From an uncultured Treponema sp. (lineage in GTDB: Bacteria > Spirochaetota > Spirochaetia > Treponematales > Treponemataceae): DNA of 64,000 nt. Location of the stretch: the NCBI GenBank assembly GCA_946615905.1, contig CAMOIE010000014.1, positions 27,479-91,478 of the forward strand, in the 5' to 3' direction. A program made the translations under genes and the position numbers. Of this stretch, positions 33,944 through 41,923 are shown in pieces (the first letter of the stretch is position 1; each line of letters opens with the position of its first letter). The notes beneath the pieces are model-generated. The model was given only the letters and a program-made list of their open reading frames with translations. It ran no database searches and was not told the DNA's origin.

Positions 33944-34687
33944 CTAGCAGCCCATTCCGCCGTCAACACCGATTACCTGGCCTGTGACGTATTCAGAAAG
34001 CGATGATGCAAGGAAAAGTGCCGTATTCGCAACTTCCTCGGCCTTACCAGCCCTCTTTAGCGGGATTCCCTCAACGAAGGACTGCTTAAGCTCTTCTTTG
34101 AGAACGGCCGTCATGTCAGTCTCGATAAAGCCAGGGGCAATGCAGTTTACGCGCACTCCGCGAGAACCGACTTCTTTTGCCAAAGACTTTGAGTAGGCGA
34201 TAAGACCACCCTTAGAGGCAGCGTAATTGACCTGTCCGCCCTGGCCGTGAATTCCGACAATCGAAGACATGTTGATAATAGAGCCTGCCTTCTTGTGAAT
34301 CATGTCGTTTGAAACAATCTGGCAAATCAAAAATGCGGAAGTCAAATTGACCCTAAGAACATCGTCCCAGTCGGTCTTTTTCATGCGGAATGAAAGGGTG
34401 TCGCGGGTGATTCCCGCGTTGTTGACAAGAACGTCAAATCCGCCGGCCTCTTTCAATGCGGCCTTCACGACCTCAGTGACCTGCTCTGCGTTTCCAACGT
34501 CAGCCCAAATCTCATGGAAGGCAGTGTTGTGGTCAGCCGCGAATTTCTCAATCTCAGCCTTACCCTTTGACTCGTGTGAGCAAAGTCCCCAAACCTCGGC
34601 ACCCTCGCTCAAAAATTTCTCAACGATTGCGCGTCCGATTCCACGGGAGCTTCCCGTGACAAGGGCTTTTTTTCCGTCTAATAACAT
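33944..34687 (-). CDS. fabG: 3-oxoacyl-[acyl-carrier-protein] reductase
   Basis: NADPH-dependent reduction of 3-ketoacyl-ACP in fatty acid elongation. The 247-residue SDR protein starts at 34687 behind GGAGGAGA. It has the cofactor loop VTGSSRGIG (residues 10-18), NNAGITRD, the catalytic Ser in INMSSIVG, YAASKGG (Tyr/Lys), and the FabG-type ending VTGQVIGVDGGMGC. fabD lies 16 bp upstream in the same operon, which supports the fatty acid role rather than another SDR activity. Confidence 0.95.
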   Translation of the reverse strand: MLLDGKKALVTGSSRGIGRAIVEKFLSEGAEVWGLCSHESKGKAEIEKFAADHNTAFHEIWADVGNAEQVTEVVKAALKEAGGFDVLVNNAGITRDTLSFRMKKTDWDDVLRVNLTSAFLICQIVSNDMIHKKAGSIINMSSIVGIHGQGGQVNYAASKGGLIAYSKSLAKEVGSRGVRVNCIAPGFIETDMTAVLKEELKQSFVEGIPLKRAGKAEEVANTALFLASSLSEYVTGQVIGVDGGMGC

Positions 34688-34703
34688 AAATTTTCTCCTC
34701 CAA

Positions 34704-35654
34704 TTATAAAGAGTTGATTGACTCAGCTGTATTGATTGGAGTGCAGGGGCATTCAGCTCCAAAGTCAGTCTGTCCCCAGAGGCCTGAGAGAACTTTTCCA
34801 GGTCCGATCTCAAGAACCTTCCAGTTCTCAGCTCCGTCAGCCTTAATCATCTCGGCAAGAACAGACTCCTCGTCTGTCCAGCGGACGGGGTGTGTCAAAT
34901 GGTCAACGGCAGAAGCCTTTGCGGGAGCGCCCTCTGTGACTTTCTTTCCGGTCACGTTTGAGAAAAGCGTGATTTTTGGGTCAGCAAAAGTGTAGGGCTC
35001 CAATGCGACTTTGAAATTGTCGGCCGCTCTCTGCATGAGCGGACAGTGGAAGGGGCCTGCGACCTTGAGGCGGACGACTCTTCTGGCTCCAGCTTCCTGA
35101 CAGGCTTTCTCAGCGGCATCAAGACCTGCGGCGGTTCCAGAGATTACAGTCTGCTTGACTGAGTTCAAGTTTGCGGCGTACGCTCCCTCGACTTTTGAGG
35201 CGATTTCCTCGACTTTCTCAGGCGGGAGTCCCAAAATCGCTGACATTCCGGGAGCGTTTCCTGCGTTCTCCTCTGCGATTTTCTCGCAGACTTCCTGCAT
35301 TATGGAGCCGCGCTGCTGGACAACTTTTGAAACATCCTCAAATGAGAGGATTCCTGCCGCGTACAATGCTGGGAATTCTCCGAGAGAGAAGCCCATTGCC
35401 GCAGACGGCTCAATTCCCTTTGTCTTGAGGGCTGCCATAACGGCCAGAGAACCTGCTGTAATCGCAAGCTGGCTGTTGTCGCTCCTGTTGAGTTCTTCCT
35501 GCGGAGTGTCCCACAAGAGTTTTGCTATATCTTTTCCTGTGATTTTAGACATATCGTCTACAACTTTGCGTGCTTCGAGGAAGGCTTCGCAAACATCTTT
35601 CATCATGCCCTGGGCCTGTGCGCCCTGACCGGGGAACAAAAATGCGTATTTCAT
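34704..35654 (-). CDS. fabD: malonyl-CoA:ACP transacylase
   Basis: Moves malonyl from CoA to acyl carrier protein, starting fatty acid elongation. The 316-residue protein begins MKYAFLFPGQGAQAQGM, the family opening, and has the nucleophile elbow GFSLGE (Ser90), the His of GPFHCPLM near 205 and VSGT-type VISGTAAGL. The start at 35654 has the ribosome binding site AGAGGT. It is first in a two-gene fabD-fabG operon; fabF, fabH and acpP are not in the window. The region to the right is divergent from the enolase-superfamily gene. Confidence 0.95.
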   Translation of the reverse strand: MKYAFLFPGQGAQAQGMMKDVCEAFLEARKVVDDMSKITGKDIAKLLWDTPQEELNRSDNSQLAITAGSLAVMAALKTKGIEPSAAMGFSLGEFPALYAAGILSFEDVSKVVQQRGSIMQEVCEKIAEENAGNAPGMSAILGLPPEKVEEIASKVEGAYAANLNSVKQTVISGTAAGLDAAEKACQEAGARRVVRLKVAGPFHCPLMQRAADNFKVALEPYTFADPKITLFSNVTGKKVTEGAPAKASAVDHLTHPVRWTDEESVLAEMIKADGAENWKVLEIGPGKVLSGLWGQTDFGAECPCTPINTAESINSL

Positions 35655-35781
35655 ACAAATACCTCTTTTCGACAAAATTTGTAAAAATGTCAAACTGATG
35701 ATTTCATAGTATAAGAAAAAAATTCTTTGTTCAAGAGAGAAAATTGAAAGAGAAAAAAAGCAGAAAAAATCACGAATTTAT

Positions 35782-35809
35782 TTGCAAATTCAAAAGTCTG
35801 ACCTATAAT
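35782..35809 (+). promoter_or_regulatory. promoter of the sugar-acid dehydratase operon
   Basis: TTGCAA (35782-35787), 16-bp spacer, TATAAT (35804-35809). The predicted start is near 35816, leaving an 80-nt leader that contains the inverted repeat 35822-35858. Confidence 0.7.
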
Positions 35810-35821
35810 AAATATAAAGAG

Positions 35822-35858
35822 TTTATAAAACAATAAAATTTTTACCTAGTTTTATAAA
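35822..35858. promoter_or_regulatory. candidate operator, inverted repeat TTTATAAAAC..GTTTTATAAA
   Basis: Perfect 10-bp arms (35822-35831 and 35849-35858) separated by 17 bp, beginning just downstream of the predicted transcription start. The half-site TTTATAAAA recurs at 41618-41626 over the start point of the GarR-type operon. The IclR regulator at 38847 is the obvious candidate binder (inference). Confidence 0.5.
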
Positions 35859-35893
35859 TGACATTTGGAAAGAAAAAAAACAGGAGCAGTCAA

Positions 35894-37036
35894 ATGAAGA
35901 TTATCAAGGCAGAAGCATTTGATTTCCATTGCACTTCAAGAATGGTTCGTGACAGCGAGGGGCACGCCCATCCGGGCAAGGAACACGACGCGAAACTCGG
36001 ATTTTTTCGCGTGACCTGCGATGACGGAACAACAGGCTGTGCAGTCGGCGGAAAAATGAACGTCGATATTTTGAAAAACGTAGTAGGCCCAGCAATCATC
36101 GGGGAAGACCCTTTTTACCACGAAAGAATCTGGCAGCGCATGAGAACATGGCAGCGCCTTCACTCTACATTTACGGACAGGACCCTCTGCGCCCTTGACC
36201 TCGCCCTTTGGGACATCTGCGGAAAAAAATGCGGCCAGCCGGTCTACAAACTCCTCGGAGCATACAGGGACAAAGTTCCGGCATACGGCTCCATAATGGT
36301 CGGTGACGATATTCCGGGCGGTCTGGACACCCCGCAGGCTTATGCGGACTACGCTGTTCAGCTGGTAAAAAAAGGCTACAAGGCTATCAAGCTCCACACT
36401 TGGATGCCGCCGATTATTCCAGAGCCAGACCCGAAAATGGACATAAAGGCATGCGCAGCAGTCCGGGAGGCAGTCGGACCCGACATAGAGCTTATGCTGG
36501 ACCCCTACCACGACTACAGCCGCCAGGAAGCCTACTATTTGGCAAAAGAGCTTGAAAAACTTAATTTCCTCTGGCTTGAGGAGCCGATGGACGAACATTC
36601 TATGTCTTCATATAAATGGCTGACTGATCAGGTTGACTTACAGATTTGCGGTCCGGAGACAATGGAAGGCAAAAACCGCATGCGGGCGGAATGGGTTGCG
36701 GCAGGTGCGAGCGACATAGGCCGGGCAGGAACAGAAGTCACCGGCGGAATCACAAGTCTGATGAAGTCAGTCCACCTTTACGAGTCTTTCGGCATGAGCA
36801 TAGAACTTCATGGAAACACAATCGGAAACCTCCACGTTCTCGGAGCAATGCCGATTGCCGGAAAATACTACGAGCGCGGCCTCCTTCACCCCATGCTCGA
36901 CTACGAACAGCCAAAACCCTGGTTCAAGGAAATCTACGACCCCATGGACAGCGACGGCTTTGTCCACATTCCGCAGGATCCAGGATTGGGCTGGAAGCTC
37001 AACACAGATTATATCGATTCAAATAAAATCGCTTAA
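35894..37036 (+). CDS. enolase-superfamily (mandelate racemase-like) sugar-acid dehydratase
   Basis: Probably dehydrates an aldonic or aldaric acid. The 380-residue protein starts at 35894 behind AGGAG. The MR/MLE layout is clear: capping domain (1-125), then a barrel with KLH (166-168), the metal ligands D203 (LDPYHDY), E229/E230 (WLEEP) and E255 (CGPETMEG), D274 and H306 (ELHGN). The second-strand motif is K-x-H rather than K-x-K of classical racemases, pointing to a dehydratase subgroup with His there; the substrate cannot be named. It heads an operon with a solute-binding lipoprotein, and the locus also holds aldolase and reductase genes of a glucarate/galactarate-type route. Confidence 0.85.
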   Translation: MKIIKAEAFDFHCTSRMVRDSEGHAHPGKEHDAKLGFFRVTCDDGTTGCAVGGKMNVDILKNVVGPAIIGEDPFYHERIWQRMRTWQRLHSTFTDRTLCALDLALWDICGKKCGQPVYKLLGAYRDKVPAYGSIMVGDDIPGGLDTPQAYADYAVQLVKKGYKAIKLHTWMPPIIPEPDPKMDIKACAAVREAVGPDIELMLDPYHDYSRQEAYYLAKELEKLNFLWLEEPMDEHSMSSYKWLTDQVDLQICGPETMEGKNRMRAEWVAAGASDIGRAGTEVTGGITSLMKSVHLYESFGMSIELHGNTIGNLHVLGAMPIAGKYYERGLLHPMLDYEQPKPWFKEIYDPMDSDGFVHIPQDPGLGWKLNTDYIDSNKIA

Positions 37037-37051
37037 AAAAAGGAGAAAAGT

Positions 37052-38635
37052 ATGGAAAGAAAAGCCAAATGTATGACGTCCGCCTTGCTGCTGGCCGCCA
37101 TGTTAATCGCCCTAGCCGGATGTTCAAAGAAAACACCGTCCCTCCAAGGGTCAAAAGACAATCCGGTGACCATCACACTTTGGTACGATGCGACCGCAAC
37201 AGAAGCAGGGCCGCCCCCGAATGACTGGGTTGCATTCTCAATCATACGCGAAAAGCTGGGAATCAACTTACAGATTTCCGCCCTTCCCTCAAATGAAAGC
37301 GACAAGGACGTAAAAGTCAACGCTGCCGCAGCGGCGAACCAGCTCCCAGACCTCTGTGTCGTAAACCGTGACCCCCTCCTAAACCTCTACAAGCAGGGCT
37401 TGATTGCAGAAGTTGATGACATGTACAAGCTGATGCCGAACAGAACTGAAAAAATGTACAATGAAAACTCCAGAAACTTCGCCACCTTCAATGGCAAATG
37501 TTACGGATTCTCAACTCCAGGAGGAAAAATCCAGAAAAATGAAGGTGTCCTTATCAGGAAAGACTGGCTGGACAAACTCGGCCTTGCAGTTCCCAAGACA
37601 ATGGACGATTATCTGGAAGTAATGCGGGCATTCACTTTCAACGACCCTGACGGAAACAAAAAGGACGACACCTTTGGTTTCGGAGCCTTTCTTGAAATCC
37701 GCAATTATGAAGAAGGACTCGGCCGCCGCCTCGATCCGATTTTCGGTGCCTTTGGCGTTGCCGGAACATGGGATTTGCACAAAGAAAGCGCAGGTCTCAA
37801 CATCCACAAGCCAGAATATTTTGACGCGGTAAAAACAGTTGCCCAAATGCAAAAGGAAGGACTCATAGACCCCAACTGGTTGGCCTATAAAAAAGACGAT
37901 TTCCGCGCTGCCTGGAAGCAGGGAAAATTCGGCATCATGCGTGAGCAGAACGGTGCCTATGCTGCCGAGTCAAACTACGCCCCATTTGACAAAAACTTCC
38001 CCAACGGGTCATGGATTATCGTAGAGCCGCCTGTCGGACCAAATGGAAAGTCATCCGTTGGAGTTTACACAATTCCCTACACAACTTTGGTCGTCTCAAA
38101 GAAAGCTGCCGAAGCAGGCAAAAAGGAACTCATCGCAAAACTCCTTGAATGGATGAGCAGCGATGAGGGCTACTATCTTTTCGGCTGGGGACAGGAAGGA
38201 ATCAACTTCGTCTTCGATGAAAATCACATCCCGTCACCTGACGTTCCGGATCCGTCAAAGAGCTTCTCAAAGGCGGAACAGCAGCCTCTCACGCAGTTGC
38301 GCAACATGGTATTCTACCAGAGTGACGCAGAGCTTGTTTCCCGCTACCCGACATACAAGTGCGCAGTCAGCGGAAAGACAATGAGCGCCCTCACAGCCCT
38401 CCGCGAGATGCAGTCAAAAACATGGACGGCCTGCACGGGAAGCGATGCCCTCCCCTCCCCATCTGTTGACTTGAAACGCTTCTATGAGCAGGGAATCGTT
38501 GAGTTTGTAAGTGGCAACCGCGAGCTTACAAAAGAAAACTGGAATGCATGGCTTGCGGATTTCGACAAGCTCGGCGGACTTGAATGGGAAAAGGCAGGAA
38601 TTGAAGCGGCAAAGGCGTCAAACTACCTCTATTAA
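37052..38635 (+). CDS. extracellular solute-binding lipoprotein (ABC sugar importer type, LplA/YtcQ-like)
   Basis: A 527-residue lipoprotein with lipobox LAGC (Cys24) that should hold a ligand outside the membrane for an ABC importer. The large family-1 binding-protein pattern is visible: VTITLWYDATATEAG, NQLPDLCVVNRDPLLNLYKQGLIAEVDDM, YGFSTPGG, VLIRKDWLDKLGLAVPKTMDDYLEVMRAF and WQGKFGIM-like segments. It is 15 bp behind the dehydratase with a ribosome binding site AGGAG. No permease or ATPase gene is nearby, so its transporter must be encoded elsewhere. Ligand unknown; the context suggests a sugar acid or its oligomer. Confidence 0.88.
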   Translation: MERKAKCMTSALLLAAMLIALAGCSKKTPSLQGSKDNPVTITLWYDATATEAGPPPNDWVAFSIIREKLGINLQISALPSNESDKDVKVNAAAAANQLPDLCVVNRDPLLNLYKQGLIAEVDDMYKLMPNRTEKMYNENSRNFATFNGKCYGFSTPGGKIQKNEGVLIRKDWLDKLGLAVPKTMDDYLEVMRAFTFNDPDGNKKDDTFGFGAFLEIRNYEEGLGRRLDPIFGAFGVAGTWDLHKESAGLNIHKPEYFDAVKTVAQMQKEGLIDPNWLAYKKDDFRAAWKQGKFGIMREQNGAYAAESNYAPFDKNFPNGSWIIVEPPVGPNGKSSVGVYTIPYTTLVVSKKAAEAGKKELIAKLLEWMSSDEGYYLFGWGQEGINFVFDENHIPSPDVPDPSKSFSKAEQQPLTQLRNMVFYQSDAELVSRYPTYKCAVSGKTMSALTALREMQSKTWTACTGSDALPSPSVDLKRFYEQGIVEFVSGNRELTKENWNAWLADFDKLGGLEWEKAGIEAAKASNYLY

Positions 38636-38646
38636 ATTAAAATAAT

Positions 38647-38678
38647 TTCAGATTGACCTCCTTGCTAAACAATCTGAA
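38647..38678. terminator. hairpin after the binding-lipoprotein gene
   Basis: TTCAGATTG (38647-38655) pairs with CAATCTGAA (38670-38678). It is followed by AAAAAATTTT rather than a pure T-run, so termination may be partial. Confidence 0.45.
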
Positions 38679-38686
38679 AAAATTTT

Positions 38687-38806
38687 AGGGGCTGTCTAAT
38701 AAGTTCGCAGAATGCGGTCATTGAGCCTGTCGAAATGACATTTGCCACTATAGATGGTGGTTTCGACAAGCTCAACCACCATTTTGCTACTTTTGGGGCA
38801 GCCCCT
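38687..38806. mobile_element. 120-bp MITE-like element with AGGGGCTG/CAGCCCCT ends
   Basis: Terminal inverted repeats AGGGGCTG (38687-38694) and CAGCCCCT (38799-38806) flank a non-coding interior. Inside lie GGTCATTGAGCCTGTCGAAATGACA (as two parts around 38716-38740) and a hairpin TGGTGGTT..AACCACCA (38755-38781) around a TTCGACAAGCTC loop; both words recur at 50169-50225. GGGGCTGTC-type ends are typical of some insertion-sequence tips. Flanks are T-rich, so a target duplication cannot be judged. Confidence 0.5.
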
Positions 38807-38846
38807 TTTTGTTTGCGATTTCTTTTGTGCTGGCAGCAATTTTTTT

Positions 38847-39638
38847 TTACAAAACATAGCCCATAAAATAGGAAATCTGTCTGGCAGTCTCACAGATAAA
38901 ATGAATATTCTCATCCATCTGCTCTTTTGAGATATAGGAATCAAATGCACTCATGCTGACAGCCGCAATTATTTTTCCGTCAGCGTCACGAATAGGAGCC
39001 GCATTGCAGTTGTCACCCAAAATCAGCTCCTCACGGTCAAGGGCATAACCTTTCTCACGGACAGCCGCAAGTTCTTTAAGCAAAAGGTCATAATCGGTAA
39101 TCGTGTGAACCGTAAAAGATTTCAGTCCGCCGTTTTTATCCACAATAGACTTGACTTCTTTCTCAGAAAGTTCAGAAAGCAGGATTTTTCCCATTCCTGA
39201 CGCATGGACTGGAACGCGCTTTCCCGGCGTAAAAAATGTGCGGGGAACCACCTGGCTGTCAATTCTGTCAGTCTGAACGACTTCCCCCCCGTACAAAACA
39301 CCAAGATTTATGTTAGCGTTCGGAAACTGCCGGTTCAACATCTCCATATATGGCAGGGCTACCTTGCGAATATCAATCGAAGAAAGTGCCCGGTTAAAGA
39401 GTTTCAAGGCCTTGAGAGAAACCGTATACGCGCTGGTCGCCTCATTTTTTGACAAATAACCGGAAGCCACCATCGTTGAAAGGAGGCGGAAAGCCATATT
39501 TGAATTGATTCCCAAATTATCCATAACCTGCTGGACAGTAAAGGGGCTGTCATTCGCTGCCGCCAAATCAAAAATCGCAAGGCAGCGCTCAACTATCTTC
39601 ACATTATATTTTCCATCATCATCTTTTTCAAATGTCAT
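38847..39638 (-). CDS. IclR-family transcriptional regulator
   Basis: DNA-binding repressor or activator of the adjoining sugar-acid genes (inference from context). The 263-residue protein has the N-terminal winged helix (CLAIFDLAAANDSPFTVQQVMDNLGINSNMAFRLLSTMVASGYL) and the C-terminal IclR effector domain with PFFTPGKRVPVHASGMGKILL-like, EELILGDNCNAAPIRDADGKIIAAVSMSAF. The ATG at 39638 is preferred to the TTG two codons upstream. It is separated from the aldolase gene upstream by a good terminator and so has its own promoter, possibly TAGAAT 8 nt before the ATG. Confidence 0.9.
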   Translation of the reverse strand: MTFEKDDDGKYNVKIVERCLAIFDLAAANDSPFTVQQVMDNLGINSNMAFRLLSTMVASGYLSKNEATSAYTVSLKALKLFNRALSSIDIRKVALPYMEMLNRQFPNANINLGVLYGGEVVQTDRIDSQVVPRTFFTPGKRVPVHASGMGKILLSELSEKEVKSIVDKNGGLKSFTVHTITDYDLLLKELAAVREKGYALDREELILGDNCNAAPIRDADGKIIAAVSMSAFDSYISKEQMDENIHFICETARQISYFMGYVL

Positions 39639-39691
39639 AATCAAGTATTCTATTTATTGTAGCAGTTTTAGTAAAGCGGAGCATAAAAAGC

Positions 39692-39742
39692 AAAAAAAAA
39701 CGGCAGTCTGAAAATGAAACGCAGTTCAAAGTCAGACCGCCG
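39692..39742 (-). terminator. terminator of the reductase-aldolase operon
   Basis: Arms 39701-39711 and 39732-39742 (CGGC.GTCTGA / TCAGAC.GCCG) pair with one mismatch, and on the minus strand a nine-base U-run follows (A-tract 39692-39700). Confidence 0.8.
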
Positions 39743-39764
39743 CCACCGGAAACGCAGGAAATTC

Positions 39765-40655
39765 CTAGTCCACCAACTTCATATCTTTTAGAATCACACG
39801 GAGTTTTTCGCGCTCGTCAGAAGTAAGCGGGCCAATCGGAGCAAGACACTTTCCTACCGGGTAGCCCTCAAGCTCCAAACCTTCCTTGATTACTTCCGGG
39901 AAAGTTCCCATGTTGCAGGCAATTCTCAGGGGATTCAGCGTAAACTGGTCCTCAAGTGCACCGTTCAAATCACCAGCCTTGAATTTATCGTAGATATTTG
40001 CGACAAGCCTCGGAGCAACATTAGAGCAAGAAGAAATAGCACCGGCCGCCCCGGAAACGAGTCCAGCAAAAATCAGCGTGTCGCGGCCAAGGAGGATGCT
40101 GAAATTCTCAGCACCGCGAGTCAAACGCAGATATTCAAGGGCATTGGTAAAGTCACCCGTGGAATCCTTTATGCCGATGATATTCGGAATTTCCGCCAGC
40201 TTCGCGCAAGTCGCAGGCGTCACGTGAACATTGGTCTTGGGCTTGTTGTTGTACATAATCACCGGGAGGGAAGTATTTTCCGCAACAGTCTTGAAGAAGT
40301 TGTAAACCTCGTCCTGGGTCTGCGAGACAAACATTGGGGTCAGGACAGAGACGGCATCATAGCCAAGCTCCTCGGCTATATGAACCCTCTCAATTGTCCC
40401 CCGCGTCGTAATATGACTGGTTCCCGCATAAATCGGAACCCTGCCCGCAACCTCATCCTTGGCGACCTCAAAAATCCGCCTGATTTCATCCAAGTCAAAG
40501 GCATAGAATTCTCCAGTCGTTCCAAGGGGAAAAATTCCGTGCACACCCTCGTCTATCAGGTGGCTTATCATTTTGCGGTAGGCGGACTCGTTGAATTTTC
40601 CGTCCTCGGTAAAAGGCGTTATGACCGGCGGTATAATTCCGTATGGTTTGAACAT
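39765..40655 (-). CDS. DapA/NAL-family aldolase or dehydratase
   Basis: A 296-residue class I aldolase-superfamily barrel. Schiff-base Lys163 (IIGIKDSTGDF), Tyr135 (VIMYNNKP) and the GTTGEF loop (residues 45-50) are in place. In this setting (dehydratase, tartronate-semialdehyde-type reductase) it most likely cleaves or further dehydrates a 2-keto-3-deoxy sugar acid rather than making dihydrodipicolinate. The ribosome binding site AGGAG precedes the ATG. It follows the reductase gene by 41 bp in one operon that ends at the terminator 39692-39742. Confidence 0.88.
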   Translation of the reverse strand: MFKPYGIIPPVITPFTEDGKFNESAYRKMISHLIDEGVHGIFPLGTTGEFYAFDLDEIRRIFEVAKDEVAGRVPIYAGTSHITTRGTIERVHIAEELGYDAVSVLTPMFVSQTQDEVYNFFKTVAENTSLPVIMYNNKPKTNVHVTPATCAKLAEIPNIIGIKDSTGDFTNALEYLRLTRGAENFSILLGRDTLIFAGLVSGAAGAISSCSNVAPRLVANIYDKFKAGDLNGALEDQFTLNPLRIACNMGTFPEVIKEGLELEGYPVGKCLAPIGPLTSDEREKLRVILKDMKLVD

Positions 40656-40696
40656 CTTGCTTCACTCCTTACCTTATAAAAACTCGATGGCAAAAA

Positions 40697-41581
40697 CTAT
40701 TTTCCGATTTGCAGGTTCGTGAGTTTTTCATAGTATTTGGCGAGGGCACTGTGGTCGTCTTTTTCAAAACCGTCAGCCTTCAAGGCCTCCATCATTTCCA
40801 TGACCTGAGCCGTAAGAGGAACAGGAGAAGTCACGGCATGGGCGGCGTTCAAAGCATTCGTCAAATCCTTGATATGCAGCTCAATGCGGAATCCAGGCTT
40901 GTAATTGTGGTTCAAAATCATAGGAGCCTTTGCGTCCATAACAGTGGAACCAGCCAAACCTCCGCGGATAGCCTGATATACCAGTTCCGGGTCAGCTCCA
41001 GCCTTGCGGGCAAGCATCAAAGCCTCAGATACAGCCGCGATATTCACAGCAACCACAATCTGGTTCGCAAGTTTTGCGACATTTCCGGCTCCAAGCTCTC
41101 CAACGTAAACCGCAGAGGAACCCATTTTTTTTAGCAAGTCAACGTACTTGTCGTACAGTTCTTTTTTACCACCAACCATGATAGAAAGAGTTCCGTCAAT
41201 CGCCTTCGGCTCTCCTCCAGAAACTGGGCAGTCGAGCATTTCCACGCCTTTTTTTGCCAGTTCAGCACCGATTTTGCGGCTTTCCACCGGGTCGATTGAA
41301 CTCATGTCGATTAAAACGGTGCCGGCCTTGGCAGTCTCAATAATTCCGCCAGCTCCCAAAGCAACCTCGCGAACCTGGGGGGAATTCTGAACCATTGTTA
41401 TGATTACGTCACATTCCTTGGCGATTGCAGCTCCGTTTTCGGCTGATTTAGCCCCCGCAGCAACGACATCATCAACATTATTCTTATTATGATCACAGAC
41501 AAAAAGCTCATATCCGGCCTTAATAAGATTTTTGCTCATCGGGCGCCCCATAATTCCCAGACCGATAAAACCGACTTTCAT
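40697..41581 (-). CDS. 2-hydroxy-3-oxopropionate (tartronate semialdehyde) reductase-type dehydrogenase
   Basis: A 294-residue beta-hydroxyacid dehydrogenase of the GarR/GlxR/3-hydroxyisobutyrate group. The cofactor loop GFIGLGIMGRPMSKNL (residues 4-19), the substrate loop DCPVSGGEPKA, GAGNVAKLANQ (catalytic Lys) and the C-terminal helix with KDLTNAL are present. In a glucarate/galactarate pathway it would reduce tartronate semialdehyde to glycerate. A good ribosome binding site (GGAGG) precedes it; it is first in the operon with the aldolase, driven by TTGCAA-17-TATATA with a TTTATAAAA box over the start. Confidence 0.88.
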   Translation of the reverse strand: MKVGFIGLGIMGRPMSKNLIKAGYELFVCDHNKNNVDDVVAAGAKSAENGAAIAKECDVIITMVQNSPQVREVALGAGGIIETAKAGTVLIDMSSIDPVESRKIGAELAKKGVEMLDCPVSGGEPKAIDGTLSIMVGGKKELYDKYVDLLKKMGSSAVYVGELGAGNVAKLANQIVVAVNIAAVSEALMLARKAGADPELVYQAIRGGLAGSTVMDAKAPMILNHNYKPGFRIELHIKDLTNALNAAHAVTSPVPLTAQVMEMMEALKADGFEKDDHSALAKYYEKLTNLQIGK

Positions 41582-41617
41582 AGCAACCTCCGTAAAACGC
41601 GGGCGATAGGCCCATTT

Positions 41618-41659
41618 TTTATAAAATCTTTATATATTATTTCTAAATCCATTTTGCAA
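41618..41659 (-). promoter_or_regulatory. promoter of the reductase-aldolase operon with TTTATAAAA box
   Basis: On the minus strand TTGCAA (41654-41659), 17-bp spacer, TATATA (41631-41636). The predicted start near 41624 lies inside TTTATAAAA (41618-41626), the half-site that is inverted-repeated at 35822-35858 in front of the dehydratase. Confidence 0.6.
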
Positions 41660-41711
41660 ATTTGTCAAGTTTTTAAATAAAATATAATACCTTTATACTT
41701 TTCCCTTCTTT

Positions 41712-41808
41712 TGGGCGCAAAATTCATCTGCCCCACGGCCGTTACGCGGTTTCGGTGCCCTCATTGGCGGCACGCCAACCGCTTTGCGGCCGCTCCAGCC
41801 CTTGCGCA
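41712..41808. repeat. GC-rich intergenic repeat related to 33696-33790
   Basis: Begins TGGGCGCA, contains TTTCGGTGCCCTC and hairpins (TGGCG-GCAC-GCCA), and ends TTGCGCAATTCATTTTTCA, matching the layout of 33696-33790. Together with A/T-rich sequence it fills the 340-bp gap between the divergent reductase and Fe-alcohol dehydrogenase genes. A short minus-strand frame here has no support. Confidence 0.6.
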
Positions 41809-41923
41809 ATTCATTTTTCATCTTCAAGTCTCCACACATAAATTTCATAAATTTGACAGATTTCTCTTTCGCGGTTAGAATTTCCAAGATTTTTCATTTT
41901 TAATTAAATTACGGGGGCTTTTC

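Noticed and set aside
41693..41887. 64-codon minus-strand frame in the reductase-dehydrogenase gap
   Set aside because: It covers the GC-rich repeat 41712-41808; no family resemblance and no start signal.
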